Origin: Callorhinus ursinus | Taxonomy: Eukaryota > Chordata > Mammalia > Carnivora > Otariidae | Assembly (NCBI RefSeq): GCF_003265705.1 | Contig: NW_020312903.1 | Location: forward strand, 24,720,107 to 24,784,106 | DNA: 64,000 nt | Reading direction: 5' to 3' | Shown: in pieces, positions 24,895 through 37,329 of the stretch | Numbering within the stretch: position 1 is the stretch's first letter | Layout: each line of letters starts with the position of its first letter | Made by a program: the position numbers and the translations under genes | Notes under the pieces: model-generated | Told to the model about the DNA's origin: nothing | The model's database searches: none | The model's input: only the letters and a program-made list of their open reading frames with translations

Positions 24895-25244
24895 CAATAA
24901 AAAGTTCTAAAAAAATCATTTGCATGTTTTTAAAACTGGTCATTTTTTTCTTTAAAATAACACAGCATAGAGACCTCAGAACACCTGATCTGAAGCCGTA
25001 TATGCTTATAAAATTTGGGTGGGCACATGAGAATCTGTTGACATGTATCAGAGGGTCTTCCTTTATATGTCCCAATGGGTGCAAATGTTGAAAATGATGG
25101 TAGAGGCAGTAAGGTCAATTTGAAATCCACTGCTATTGTCTCTGATAACGTAAGGCATGCTTTCCAATAAAAATGATGAGGTAGCAAGGTCTATTAAGTC
25201 TTATACTCTCTTGAGTCTTGGTACACATAAGTTAGTTCCTCCAT

Positions 25245-25325
25245 AATAAAACCTAGGAATTTCGGATCCATTTCACAGATGAGGAAATTGACTTTGCCAA
25301 GATCAGACATAGTAAGTGTTGAGCA
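25245..25325 (+). repeat. Probable MIR relic
   Basis: 'ccatttcacagatgagg' and 'gactttgccaagatcaga' match the MIR core pattern. Confidence 0.5.
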
Positions 25326-26338
25326 TTTTTTTTTTCTAAATAATAATGGAACAGATGGATTTAATCAGAACAATATAAATAAGAAAATAATGGGATAAGG
25401 ATTCAATTAGTCAAATTAATGTCAAGCATTAAAAAGACTGATAGGAGACATAAGATACCTAGCAAAGTCGGCATTTCAGGGGGTTCGGGTTTGTTTCAGA
25501 TGTTGCATAAAATTAGAGTTTATTTCATATTCCTATGACTGTATAAAAAACATTTTTAATTTATTTTTTGAAGTTAAAATTTTAAGCTTCTTGCTATGTT
25601 TTATAATTACAATTCAAAGTAAGTAAAAACTATACCATCTGTTGCCATTATGAGACAAAGAAGTCCCTCACTGTGTAGATGCAGCAGCAAAAACTTGGTG
25701 TTTGATAGGGATTCATTAGCTCATATGGAACCATGACCAAAATCATTGTTTTCCATTGCCAAAGTTTTAATCTGTAAAGCAGGAAGAGTTACAAGAGAAG
25801 AGAAAGAGCCATGAGTGTCCTAAAGGATTGAAAAAATTGAAGAATTTGGACAATCGGTGGGTCCATTACTAGACAAAAAAGATAATAATGAGACTACTTT
25901 ATATGTGATTTTATAGAACAGAAATCTATTTTTAAAAGAATTGGATCTATTAAATTAGAACTGGCATGTTTAAACTTCTTTCATTACTTTGTCACTCTTC
26001 CCTATGTTTTCTGTGACATTAATCAAACGATTTTACATTTCATACAAATGATGCTAAGCACAAAGTAATGCAATGGCTAAATTTGTCTTTTTTTTTTTTT
26101 TCATTGCACTTATCCAAAAATCTTCACAGGGAATACTCATTCATTTTAAGGAGAGTTTTGAAATGGTATTCATTTTGATCACCTGTAAAGAAGTGATCTT
26201 AAAAGTCATGGAGTTACTTTTTCTTTCTTCTTAATTATTTATATTTTGTTTTTCTACAAAAGTATGATAAATTTTGTTAAGGATTTAAAAAAACATTTTA
26301 AACAAAGGACAAGGAGAATTTTTATTGTTTTTTTTTAA

Positions 26339-26531
26339 CAGTTTTTTTAAGACTTTATTTATTTGAGTGAGAGAGAGAGCACAAGCTGGGGGAGAGGCAG
26401 AGGGAGAGGGGAGAGGGAGAAGCATATACCCGCTGAGCAGGAAGCCTGAAACAGGGCCTGATCCCAGGACCCTGGTATCATGACCTGAGCCGAAGGCAGA
26501 TGCTTAACCAACTGAGCCACCCAGGTGCCCC
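26339..26531 (-). mobile_element. CAN-SINE, reverse
   Basis: Left T-rich tail, GA-rich body, right end 'gagccacccaggtgcccc'. Flanking duplication ttttattgtttttt on both sides. Only about 370 bp upstream of the acceptor-distal side of the 161-nt exon's donor. Confidence 0.92.
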
Positions 26532-26902
26532 TGTTTTATTGTTTTTTAAGAGGACTCTGAGAAAACCCTCTAGGCTTAAAGTCAGGTGTTCTGGGATCAA
26601 TTATTGCCTCTGGCCCTTACGAGTGGTGACCTTTTTATGAGTGAAATGGCCTCTCTGTGCCTCTGGATCCTAGACTATAAAATCACAACAGTAGTACCTG
26701 TGTCAAGCTGTGGTCATAAGCAATAAACTGCATATCATTTAGAAAGTATTCTGTGAATAGCCAGCCATTAAACAAATAAAAGGTACTCTTAAGGTGTCTC
26801 TATCTTTTCTTTAAGTGAACACGTTTTATGGAGAGATCCCAGCACTCCCGTGAGGGCAGGTGGCCAAAGGAACAAGATGAAATCGTGTTTAGAATATTTT
26901 AC

Positions 26903-27063
26903 CCAAGTTGGAAAAGTGATATTTTCCTGTGGCGCAAGATGACATGGCAGAAGGGGAGAGCAGAGGGGACTGGTTGCCAGCATCCTGCAGCCCTCCGGTG
27001 GAATGGGAGCGCAGCCACTCCTTGCCCTCTTCTTGGCTGGCCTGCCGAGATGATGGAGTGTAT
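26903..27063 (-). CDS. NAV3: NAV3 internal coding exon (161 nt)
   Basis: The acceptor is 'gctgttttgcag' and the donor is gtaaaa after AAC TTG G. It completes the split Arg, then reads YTPSSRQASQEEGKEWLR, HSTGGLQDAGNQSPLLSP and KYHFSNL, and exits in phase 1 (G of a split Val). The 53 codons have no stop. It is preceded by the 42-nt microexon across a 1.4-kb intron. Compared with the human protein as I remember it, there are a few substitutions (for example SSCATGK where I recall SSSAAGK), consistent with an orthologue. Open frames in three other phases cover the same bases and are shadows. Confidence 0.95.
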
Positions 27064-28477
27064 CTGCAAAACAGCAAAGCTAAGACACTGAAGCACATCG
27101 ATGAGGGCAAGGCAATACCAGGACAAGAAAACAATCGAGAGGAGCTTACTATTCAGACTGAACAACGTTCTCAAACAGATTGAATCTAATTATAATTGCT
27201 TAGTTCTTCCAGATGATCTGACACCATCTGTGTGAATCTCACAGGAAAAAAAAAAATAAAGGATTTTGAAAGGAAAATTATGCTTCTGTGAGATATGTAG
27301 TTGAAAATCATAAGCAATGAGCAGACAGCCAAGTTAACTGAGAAGGACTCAAAAGCACAGTGCTTGGAAGGATGTGAAGAGGGTGAAAGCACAGACTAAA
27401 TCTGGGAGACAGTGCTAGGCCAGCGGCCAAGGGAACTGGTATGATGGCCACAGAAAAGCATAGGAAATGGAACACAAATTGACAGATCTTTTTTTTGAAA
27501 ATAAAAAAGGACAACATTAAAAAAAAAACCACACTTATTTGGTTAAAATGGCACTTGACATCATGTCTTGATTTTTTTAAAAAAGGAAAAAAATGGGTTC
27601 ACTTTCGTGGAAGATAAATTTCTGAAACAAAATCTTGAAATGGAATAATTGCAAGCTGCTTGTTATTACCAAGGGACTAGCAAGAAAAGGGATAACCGGG
27701 AAAGACCTGTTTGGCCAGTGCTCATTTTCACCAGAGTCAGTAAATTTTTAACATCAAAGAACAGTTAACTCATTAAGTTCATATGTGTTATCCCTCTATT
27801 AGTAGTTCATTTTATACCCTCTCCTCGGATAAAAGTGTATGGTAAAGGAAGGCCACGGGTTAAATTTTCATTTTAGTTTTTATGATGAACTGAATGATGA
27901 TTTTGAGATTACTATGTTATACTAGACTAATTCGTCTCTAAATTGACTAGCACTCCTGAAAAACCGACATGAAAACTCTTTGAGTTTTTACCAAAAGGAT
28001 TCTTTAAAAATTCATACCTTAATTAATAGTATTTGTCCTCTGATGATGAAAATATATTTTCTTTGATTCAAATTAGAGCATCCTTCAACCTTTCAACATT
28101 AACTGGCCACATCTGTAGACTATATGGGTTGAGGTTTTGCAAGCATATGCCTCCAAGATGCAAAAGTTAGGGAAGTTAATTTTATTTTAATTTATAGAAG
28201 TGAGTTCAGAAATCTACCAAAAATTGCTGCTCCCCAAATAATGATATTAGACTGGATTTAATTTTAATTTACTTAGTTTTGACCTCTACTGGTATCTCTA
28301 ACCGGAGGCTTATCTCACCAACTCCTCAGGCCAGAGAAAATACCGGGATTAAAAGTGATGCCATCCTCAATGGCAGATACTTCATTGCAAACAAACAAAG
28401 AAAGAGGGAGAGAGACAGCACACAAAGTTTACGTGACAACAGAGAAAGGCAGCAATTGTGCTGAAAGAAATATATAC
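27064..28477 (-). other. NAV3: NAV3 intron, 1.4 kb
   Basis: Between the 42-nt microexon and the 161-nt exon. No interspersed repeat recognised; AT-rich unique sequence. Confidence 0.85.
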
Positions 28478-28519
28478 CTTAGTCCCTTTTTGGGTAGTGT
28501 ATTTCTGTCAAGCTGCATG
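28478..28519 (-). CDS. NAV3: NAV3 microexon, 42 nt
   Basis: A 42-nt exon lies between the acceptor 'tttgttttaacag' and the donor 'gtatatattt'. It completes a split Ser (AG|C), encodes MQLDRNTLPKKGL, and ends in phase 2 with AG of a split Arg. The peptide SMQLDRNTLPKKGLR is the segment I recall joining STLSE to YTPSSRQ in NAV3. It is too short to appear as an open frame of its own and was found by matching the split codons of its neighbours. The length is a multiple of 3, and both flanking junctions share the same phase (AG|N), so skipping would keep the frame. The +5 position of the donor is A, which is weaker than consensus and compatible with regulated inclusion. Confidence 0.93.
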
Positions 28520-31500
28520 CTGTTAAAACAAAGAAAACCCCTAAGGACATAATGCAAACAAAACCTCCAAATTACACATCCAACAAAAATGGTTCTTTAA
28601 ACTTCACAAAATAAAATTTTTGAAACACATATTTAATGCTTAACTTATTGGAAAAGGCCAACCAAGGTGACCAGATGTCTATTATTGTAACACATTTGGT
28701 GATAATTAGTGACAGGATTATGAGCAGGTAGATTATGTCATTTGTTGACATAATTCCCCTATAGGTTCTATTTACCCACTGCTATGGTAGTTTTTGCTTC
28801 CCTGTGCAACTGATTAGACTTTCACTGTGATTTCAAATGCAGGAGAGTCACAGGTGGAAATCAGATAGATCTGCTCTCCCTGAGTTAAAGTGACAACTTC
28901 TAATGGGCAGAGGAGATATAAAACACCTTTTTAATACTTTATTTTTGTATTCACATTATTTTTAATAAAAACAAAGGCAGATCTATTCCATTTGCTTAGG
29001 AGAGAAAAAAGTACGACATAATAAATATCGGCTTGAAACGTAATGTTTCTGGCACCATTTATTTAAATATTTTATAGAACTGAACTATGCCATCTTTTGG
29101 AAATTCGAAGTTAGGTATTTAAAAGGTTATAAGTTTTATCAGTCTCTATTTTAAAGAATTCTCAACTGGTCATAAAAAGGGATGAAAGGATGTGTCTGGA
29201 GAAAATGAGAAATGGCCTCTCTAAAAATAGAAGAGGGTATCAACAGCTAAGTGGGACAAGTCTATGGTTTCTGTTATAACTTCTGGCATGTGAATAACCA
29301 AAAGAATACAATTAATTTGAATTTGAAGAATGACAGCTCTCTTCCAGTAGAACCTCCAATGATCAAAAATACACAGGATACGCATAATGGGGATGAAATA
29401 ACACAAATGCAAACACATTGACTTGAAAATTAATCGCTCAAAACCAAAGCTAAAATGTTTTCTTCTACGTGTACTCCATTATTTAGCACTGCAGTAGAAA
29501 GCAACCAAAGACATTATATGACTTTATTTATTGGGAATGTCCACATAAGGTAATTACTCTGTTATGTAGATGCCAGTTCTAGTACACATTTTGACTAAAG
29601 GAATCAGATTGAACAAATATGAAAAACCTGTAACTATGAACGACAGTTGTGCTAAAGCATTTATAGGGTCACCAGCCATTTTAAAGATTATCTTTTTCAT
29701 GCGTGCAGATTTATTAAAGCATCGTTTGCCAAAATTATCAATTGTATAAAGTGCATATGTTTCTAACACGCAGAGAACTTGATGAAGGAAAAATCAGAAG
29801 AATACATTTAAATTTACCAATATAAGTTAAAACTCTAAGTAGAAATATCTGTTTGACTCTGGATACTAATGGTTTTATACAGTAGACACTTTCCACACAT
29901 CCTGAAAGGTCACACACTCTTATGCTTGCAAGGGCCAGGCAAGCGGTGGCAAGGAGGGAGAGGGGGATGTTAGCCAACAGTCTGAGGAGGTCAGGCCCTG
30001 TCTGTTTAAAGCCAACAAGATGCTCTGCTGGATTGTGAAGGCAGGGTTGCTCGATCTGTTATTTCCAAACAAGCCAGCAATTTGTAAAGTTGGTTACTAC
30101 TTTAGATTATTTTTAAAGTTTGGTTAGGTTACAAAAAGCAGAACAAACTAAACAAAATAACTGGGAACTCGTTATGGCTCAAGAGCCACCAATGATTTGG
30201 AGCAGCTAGAGGGAAAATTACTGAAGAACTTTTTGTGATTATTATTTTATGACATTTTAATGAAAAAGGAATTTGAACAAAGTTAAAATCTTTATGAAAA
30301 ACTATTGATTCAGTAATATTAAGATATGAATATATCAGTAAAATACTTTGAAATTGTAGACAAACGGGTAAGTCGTGAACTTACACACGTCTCTATCATA
30401 TCACTTTAATTACTTTGTTTACAATATCTACACGTTAGCGCACTCTCTGTCAGGTATGGCTCTTTGGTTTGCTTAGCATTCCCAACATTCCACTGACCGC
30501 TTAATTCTAATTAAGCCCGGATTTCTGACAGGATCTTATTTTCTCTTCAACAGATCATAAACTTTCTTGAACGTACCTAAAGGATTAGAATAAATTGCTA
30601 TTGCCTGCAATTTTGTTCCCAAGAAAGAAAAAGTACACCTTCTCATATCAAAAATTATTTTGATCCAGTAATTTCCTGGGAGGAACTAATTAATATTTAT
30701 ATCATATATTATACCTATGAAAGTATTTTATTTTTCACACTTTAATATTCATCAATACATTTCACTAAGAATCAAGGGCAAAATATGCATTTATTTTAAG
30801 TTAACCTAAGGTTTACTTTAGAAAAATTGTTTATCTGGCTATTTTTAATACTGGAACACTCCCATTCGTCAAGCCAGCCTATTTCAAAAACTGATCAACA
30901 ACAAGATTTGCTTAAAGAAAAAAAGTGACTACATATTTGCCAGTGTATTTCTAAGGGAAAATGTATGTTGACTTCTGCTAAAATATAGATAAAGTAAAAT
31001 ATTAACATTGCATTTGTATCTATAAAGCTCAGTTTTATACTCTGGTTTGATTTGAAGATTGCTTGTTACAAATAGTTACTTGTCTTCTTTTCTGATTTTT
31101 TAATATCTGAAGGCCAGAGAAATAGGTTGATGGCTAAATGGTCAACTTATTGCAGCCATATTGGTGATTAAAAAAAACCAGTAATTTGGAGGATGACTTG
31201 GGTTAATAAATAATGACCTATTTGCAGTGTGGTTATGAAGTTGTTATTTGGACTCCTCGCATATCGGTATACAATCAAAGATACATTCATTAAAACTATA
31301 GGTTATTAACAGATTTTCAATATAATTTGATTTACTTGTTATAAGTCTTAAAAATGACATATGAGGGTGCCCATTTACCTTAAAGTGTGGAAACTCAAAT
31401 CCAAGGTGCCGTAGGAAGCCTAACTTCTGAGATAAAAACTTAAATGAAATAGTACTTACAACCAATGTTTTCGTGTATGTAGTTGGTCTTTACGTATGCT

Positions 31501-32875
31501 ATCTATAATGACAAAACTAGAGGGGACATAGATGCAAACGTCTACACGTTAGTCTCTATCTCCCCAGCTGTTTGTCTTGTGTCTCTTGGCCCAGGTTTTT
31601 GTTCATGAAGAAAAATATTATTTTGTAATTAGCAGTCCACCATAAGAACTAATAAGCATAAATATTTCAGTTCAAAAATTGTTTTATCGGGGGTTGTCTA
31701 ATGGGCACGGCTGTCCATGCTGGGAGGTACAGTGGGATGGAAGTGATGGTTTGCATTTCATGAAGGCAAGAGAAACGGAAGAGCAATGGGAAATTTTGGG
31801 TTAGAGGACAACTACTGCAATGTGGTGAGAGTCTAGGTAAGAGCTTTAGTCGATGTTTTAAAAAATGAATCTGCGAGTAAAGCTGGAAGTCTGGAAAAGA
31901 GGTGATATGTCATCCTCAGTAACAGACTGAACAAAAGCTTAGGGAACGATACCAGGCATTTTCAGTGGCCAGTGGTGCTTTCACAAACAACACAACTAAG
32001 ACATGTGGCCAAGAGCATTTTTAAAAGCTTTAGGTGTGTCAGGAAACAAATAACATCAAGTTTATCTGGGAAAAGAGGCAATTTCAGGACATTTTCCAGG
32101 GAGAAATAGTACCAAAATACCTGAGAAAGGATTTTTGGGGTGAGAGAATCTAAAGGCATTTTGGTTAACAGTGACACTTTCAGGCAAGTATATTCAGTAA
32201 GGAATGCCTCTTTATGTTTTTCATTGTAAGTTAAAAAAAAAAAACACAACTGCTTAAACCAATGGGAAACACCTTATAATACGATTTATTTTCAAGGGCC
32301 TATTAAAAATATCACTAGTGCTATTAATTTTCTCTAAGAATTCATATCTGACAATTGACTTTTTTTCCAATACAACTAGGATTCCCCAGTGATCTTTTTG
32401 CTCTTTTCCTACAGAAGTGCTAATAAAGCAAACTTAACATATTGCTCAGAGCATAATTGTAGAACCCATTTAAATTTGGTCTTTAAAAAAGCTCAAATTA
32501 TCATAAGGAGCTACGTTGTCTTGGAGCTGAGGCCAGATCATTAACACGTCTTGAGAAGACATCATTTAATACATAAACCCATGCTTTGAATTTCATTCAA
32601 ATTGCCTGTTTGGTACATATGTACACATTCATATTAAGAAACTTAATTATACAATTATCCTATTCTTCATGGCTTTTTTTTTTTTTCCTTCTACGAACTT
32701 GGTAGTAAGAGCAAACAAAAGGCCTGGTCTCCTTAATCTTCTATCCCTTCAATTTTATGTTCCTTTGCAGAGTGGCATTCCCACTGACATCAAGGGAATT
32801 TGGTGGGGGAGGAGGGTAGGCACAGTGTGGGGAGGACGGAGTGAAGACTTCACCGATGCCTCTAGGAAAGCTCAC
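28520..32875 (-). other. NAV3: NAV3 intron, 4.4 kb
   Basis: Between the 489-nt exon and the 42-nt microexon. Notably free of recognisable SINE and L1 over 4.3 kb, which is unusual for this window. No RNA gene or exon seen. Confidence 0.8.
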
Positions 32876-33364
32876 CTTTCTGAGAGAGTAGATCTCACAC
32901 TACCCGTTCTCATGAGCAGGCTCTGCACCTCGTGAGTGCCTGTGGTCAGTCCAGACAGGGAGCCATGATGGCTGAGGGGGAGGTCAATAGACTCAGAGCT
33001 CGTATGGAGGCTAGTCATGGACTGGTAACTCGGAGTGTCCTTGCTGCCGGCAGAGGAACTGCTCAGATTGGCAGCCCACACGAGACCACCTGATGTGAAA
33101 GAGTGGACCGACGCTGGGCTGGAAGCCAACGAGTGACTTAAGCTTATAACGTCTGTAGTTAAGTCTGAGGGCTTACTGAAGAGAGGGCTGCTGCTGCCAC
33201 TTAGCCCACCAGCACTGCCCATGCTGCCCGTACCGGACGACGGTGATTCCAGACTGCCTTGCCGCGCTAATGTGGTACTAGGACTGGGCATTACTGAGGA
33301 GGATTTCACACCCTCAGTATTAGGTGCAGAGGCAGATTTGCCACCTGCCTTGGCACCAAACAAC
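32876..33364 (-). CDS. NAV3: NAV3 internal coding exon (489 nt), Ser-rich region
   Basis: The acceptor is 'ttttcttttag' and the donor is gtgag after TCA GAA AG. It completes the split Arg codon, continues LFGAKAGGKSASAPNTEG, and ends GSVRSTLSE plus a split Ser (phase 2). The 163 residues hold Ser/Gly runs (SPSSGTGSMGSAGG, LSGSSSPLF), a hydrophobic patch (GGLVWAANL) and SLHTSSESIDLPLSHHGS. There is no recognisable fold; it is part of the long disordered linker between the N-terminal CH domain and the C-terminal ATPase of NAV3. The start codon-like ATG inside is not a translation start, because the exon is spliced on both sides. The match to NAV3 is essentially end to end. Confidence 0.96.
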
Positions 33365-35408
33365 CTAAAAGAAAAACAAATAACAACTTCAGTTGTTCCG
33401 AGAGACTAATATCCACATTTAATATTTAGGGTTACAGTACACAGAGCCAAGCGTGCTTTGGCGTACCGAGCCACCGAGCACTTCCCGTCTCTGCGTTAAT
33501 GAACTTTATAAGCGCGAACTTCTTAATCTTGTGCCAAAAAATCTCTCCTATCACCATACGGGTAAGTCGGTACTGGGCGTCCACCCAGGGGGTGGGGGAG
33601 AAAGGGGCAAAACAAAAGCAGATCACACATGAAAAGCCTTGGCTTTCACAGGGTAAGTGATCATGAGAATCTTTCGAGAAAATTAAAGCATTTGAGCACA
33701 CTTGCTCTTACCTATTTACAGATCCATTATAATGAAACAACTTCTACGCATTCGGTATAGAACACTTAAAATTTGTTTCTTTTTTCTTTCTTTTTTTTTC
33801 ATTGTAACAGTTTAACTAAAAGGAATGCTTAAGGCAAGGTTTAGGAGGTTATGTTACATATCTGGTGGCCTGAGTGACGGTCAGAGGGCAGTTGGTTAGA
33901 AATAAGATTGGACACTGTTGGCAACATGTTCATTGGTGTGCATTTTCCTCAAGAAAGACCAAAGGTTTTATGTCAGTTGCCAGTGCTATTCAAGTACATA
34001 TTTATAATAGTGATTTGAAACACAGTTGGTGCTAACTCATGTTGGAGTTCAGTTCAGAAAACATTTTAGTTTTGTAAATGAAGCAGATGATATAATCGAA
34101 TTTATGTAAATATGGAAATAAAGTGATATGAAGTAATGGCGTAATGATTACTAACTAATTAAGTTGCAATGAAATCCATATTTCCTAGAGTGAAATATTT
34201 CATGACGAATATGAGAAATTGTTTCATAGGTAATGGGCCACTGGAGGGCACTATTGGCTTTTATTTAAGCAACAGAAATAATTAACTCCCACTGCAAGTC
34301 ATTATTCTTTCCAGTGAGAATCAACATTACAAAAAGCCAGTTTTTCAGAATTAATATTTCTACTGAGGAATATAACCTCTCGGTTTTCAAACAATCATGT
34401 ATCTGAGATTGCTTGAAATGAAAATGTTTCGAGGCCCTTTATTTCCCAGTTATCAAGGTTCTTGGTTTATTCATTGTAATAAAAACAAACATTAAAAATA
34501 CTTAACATGTAATGGACTATAAATCATATTCTATCATTTCATAGATGAGGAAACAGACCCAGAGAGGTTTAACCATTTGTCCCAAGTCTTTAACACTATG
34601 TATTTTCCTGCCACTTAAAATATATTAGTATTTAAAAACAAGGATATCTCACAGCAGAACTCTACATATTTAGTACCAAGACAGTCCCTATATAGAAACC
34701 AATTATGCTGCTTATCAGAGTCCTTTCAAAAAAAGCTGATGAAGCTACAAAATCTCGTCCATTCCTGAGTTGTTACCCTATATGAAACATCCAAATGTTT
34801 TCAAATTCTCTCCAGGATATCATACCTTGATTTTCATTAATACATTAAGATATGGTACTGCATCAATCTGTCCAATCTAATCTCTGACAAGGAAAACAAT
34901 TTCATCTACATTCATTATCACTGACTCACTAAGAGCCAGCAAGATCATAAACACTGGAAATGAATACCCATAGTCATGAACACCTCTTTTGTTTTATTTT
35001 TAACTGCGGAAAGGAGAGATGGAAATCTATGGAAATTTTACAAGCGATTACTTTATTTTATCACTACCCCTCGGTGTTGCCATCTGCTTTTAAGTTTCTT
35101 ATAAATGCTGTTTGTGTTGCTAATATTAGAATGATAGTGGGACTGAGAAGTTTGAGCATTTCTCAAAATGAGCACCATTTTTTCCCCAGCTATCTATAAG
35201 ATCAGCTTTTTAAAACTCATGTACTCAGAAACTAAAAGATGCTAAGATATATGAACCTTAGAACATATATTTAGGGCATATATACATATATATATTTAAG
35301 ATATAGGATTCAGGACACACATAGATTATTTATATTTATTAAATGGTTCCTGCGTATCCTACAGTATAGCATTTTCTATTTTCCCTGCATTGTTTCACAC
35401 ATTCTTAC
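33365..35408 (-). other. NAV3: NAV3 intron, 2.0 kb
   Basis: Holds a MIR-like relic and otherwise unique sequence. No exon. Confidence 0.85.
34530..34615 (+). repeat. Probable MIR relic
   Basis: 'catagatgaggaaacagacc' and 'accatttgtcccaagtc' match the MIR core closely. Confidence 0.6.
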
Positions 35409-36117
35409 CTTCGAAATGTAGGTGAGGCAATGTCAGGATACTTGGATCCTGGCTGCCTGAGCCCTTGGGTCCCACAGGCACTGGCAGAGGTGGGGCTGGA
35501 TTTGGGGGAACCTGACAAAGAAACGCTCTCTGAATCTGAGACAGCTACTTTTTCCTTTTCCTTGTCCGTCTGGTTGACAGTGACGGGGCTCGAGCGCCCT
35601 GACCCAATCTTAGTGGGTTCTCTGAGTTTCGAGGTGGAGGCACCAGCTGACTTGCTGCTGACGTTGGAATCGATACTGCTGGTGCTGGACCTGTGGCCGC
35701 CTCGGCCAGGGATGCCGCTGGTGCTGGATTTTGAAGGGCGGGGCAGGCTGCGGTACTGGAGGGAGGTCTTGGAGCTCACGTGCAGGACACCATCATCCTG
35801 ATTCTGGGATCCGTCCAGACTGGTTTTTCTCCCTGCATTTGACTTCCCACCAATGGCAGCAGATTTGGGAATTTTACCCAGGGTGGCCGACCCACTTGTT
35901 ATTGTTGCTCCGCTGCTTGTGATCATAGTAGATGACCCTACTCCACTTGGTTTCTTAAAACCAAAAGAGCCGGGAGCTGTGGATCTTCCAATGCCTGAGG
36001 GGGGCTTTTTCCCCTCATCTCCACTGCTTTTGCCAGCATCTGAAGGAGACCTCTGTAGAGATGATCCTTTCAGGGGAGTTTTGCCTTTCTCAGAAGCTTT
36101 GGCATCATCAGTTTTCC
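35409..36117 (-). CDS. NAV3: NAV3 large central coding exon (709 nt), basic Ser/Gly-rich microtubule-binding region
   Basis: The acceptor is 'attcattag' and the donor is gtaag after CGA AG. The exon enters in phase 1 (completing Gly, then KTDDAKASEKGK) and exits in phase 2 (ASPTFR plus a split Arg). It encodes about 236 residues that are strongly basic and rich in Ser, Gly and Pro, with repeated SGIGRS, SGVGSS and KIPKSAA-like segments. One SGIP tetrapeptide at 35708-35719 fits the SxIP consensus used by microtubule plus-end proteins to bind EB1. NAV proteins are known to track plus ends, so this is a candidate EB-binding site; the assignment is inferred from sequence. It is visibly GC-richer than the flanking introns. 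The 123-codon open frame on the opposite strand is an antisense shadow. Confidence 0.96.
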
Positions 36118-37058
36118 CTAATGAATGAGAAATACACAAATATACATGCCTGCACATTTTGATTAACACAGTAATTCTTCTTTAAATGACGTGTAAAAAT
36201 GTGAATACATCTTTATATTACTTCAGTTCCTAACTATTTATTTAGATCTCAATAGGTATGTGCTTTAGTATATTGAAAGGATTGCGTACAAAGCTATAAA
36301 AACATGGTTCTTAGAAGAAATGTGACGAGTACTGAAGGAGATAAAATGAAAGCACATATTTTTGCAGTTTGTTATTGTGTTATATCTCACAACTCTCTCC
36401 CTTTATCAGGATAGCACTTAATCTTATCAAGCTAAGTGCTAGAAAAAGAATTCATTTGAATATCTGGTAAGATGCTTATATTTAGAGTCCCCTGGTACAA
36501 CACTACTTAAGTGGCACTATTTAAAATTAGGCACCATTTTAAAAATAGGGAAAGAATCTTAAAAAAAAGATGGTACAATTTGGCAGAAGTCTTTCACTCT
36601 CTTCTTTCATAAAGTATAATTCACAAATGATGTTTCAAATCTCCAGCATTCCAACCCATTACATTAGTGTGATTACTCTTGCCTCTCAGTGATGGTAGTG
36701 AAAATTAGTGGCATACTTAACATAAGTACTCCAAACTTTCATAAGGAAGGCAGAAGGAAAGCAATCTTATTTTTATTAAGCAGACTTCTTTTATTTCCAC
36801 ATGAACAGAAATGACTCTGGCAGAATAAAGTCACTCAATAGCCCCAAATTATAATGGTGCTCTCTGGAGAATGCCTAGATTGTTACATTCATGTGGACTT
36901 ACATGGTAAAGTGTGTGAAATTTACATGGGAAAGAATAACTGCACAGAGAAGAATATGATTTAATTAAAAATAAAGCTATTATTAAAGAGAACAAAGATG
37001 GAATGGAAACCATAAATTAAAACACTTTTGCATAACAGATGTGAAGTGACAAGCCTAC
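36118..37058 (-). other. NAV3: NAV3 intron, 0.9 kb
   Basis: Between the 271-nt and 709-nt exons. Nothing else seen. Confidence 0.88.
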
Positions 37059-37329
37059 CCGGGGTCTTGAGTGCACTCGTTCCAGCTTTCTGCCTAGATG
37101 GCGCTCCTCCTTGGGCAGACATGCCCCTCCTCCAGGAACCTGTCTGTGAGATGGACAGGGAGGCTTTCTGCCCTGTCTTCTCGGGGTCTTCAGGAAGTCC
37201 TGAGGAAACACCCTTCCACTTGCCAGCGCCATCCCCATGGCTGTCGAAGTCCTCTTCTGTTTTTCTCAGCTCCTCAGTAGTATCCCATGTCTCGTCTGTT
37301 GTAGAGCGTTTCTCTGAATCTGTCTTCAG
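37059..37329 (-). CDS. NAV3: NAV3 internal coding exon (271 nt)
   Basis: The acceptor is 'ttccccatag' and the donor is gtaggc after ACC CCG G. The exon enters in phase 0 (LKTDSEKRSTTDETWD) and leaves in phase 1, and the split Gly codon is completed by the next exon. The 90 codons include acidic stretches (EELRKTEEDFDSHGD), then a Ser/Gln/Gly-rich part (SISQTGSWRRGMSAQGG) and the end TSALKTP. No stop occurs. It follows the previous exon by a 646-nt intron. Overlapping open frames in other phases and on the plus strand are shadows. The charge alternation and low complexity fit the disordered central region of NAV3. I recall the human sequence here as nearly the same, with scattered substitutions. 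Confidence 0.94.

Larger units (their letters stand above)
21125..26902 (-). other. NAV3: NAV3 intron, 5.8 kb
   Basis: Contains a purine-rich tract, two reverse CAN-SINEs and a MIR-like stretch; otherwise AT-rich sequence without recognisable exon. Confidence 0.85.

Noticed and set aside
32872..32881. Extension of the 489-nt exon's frame to a stop (…STLSER)
   Set aside because: The last residue and stop lie in the intron after a gtgag donor. The spliced frame continues into the 42-nt microexon.
35430..35801. 123-codon plus-strand open frame
   Set aside because: Antisense to the 709-nt NAV3 exon. The GC-rich Ser codons (agc/tcc) give few stops on the other strand; no start context, splice or family signal.
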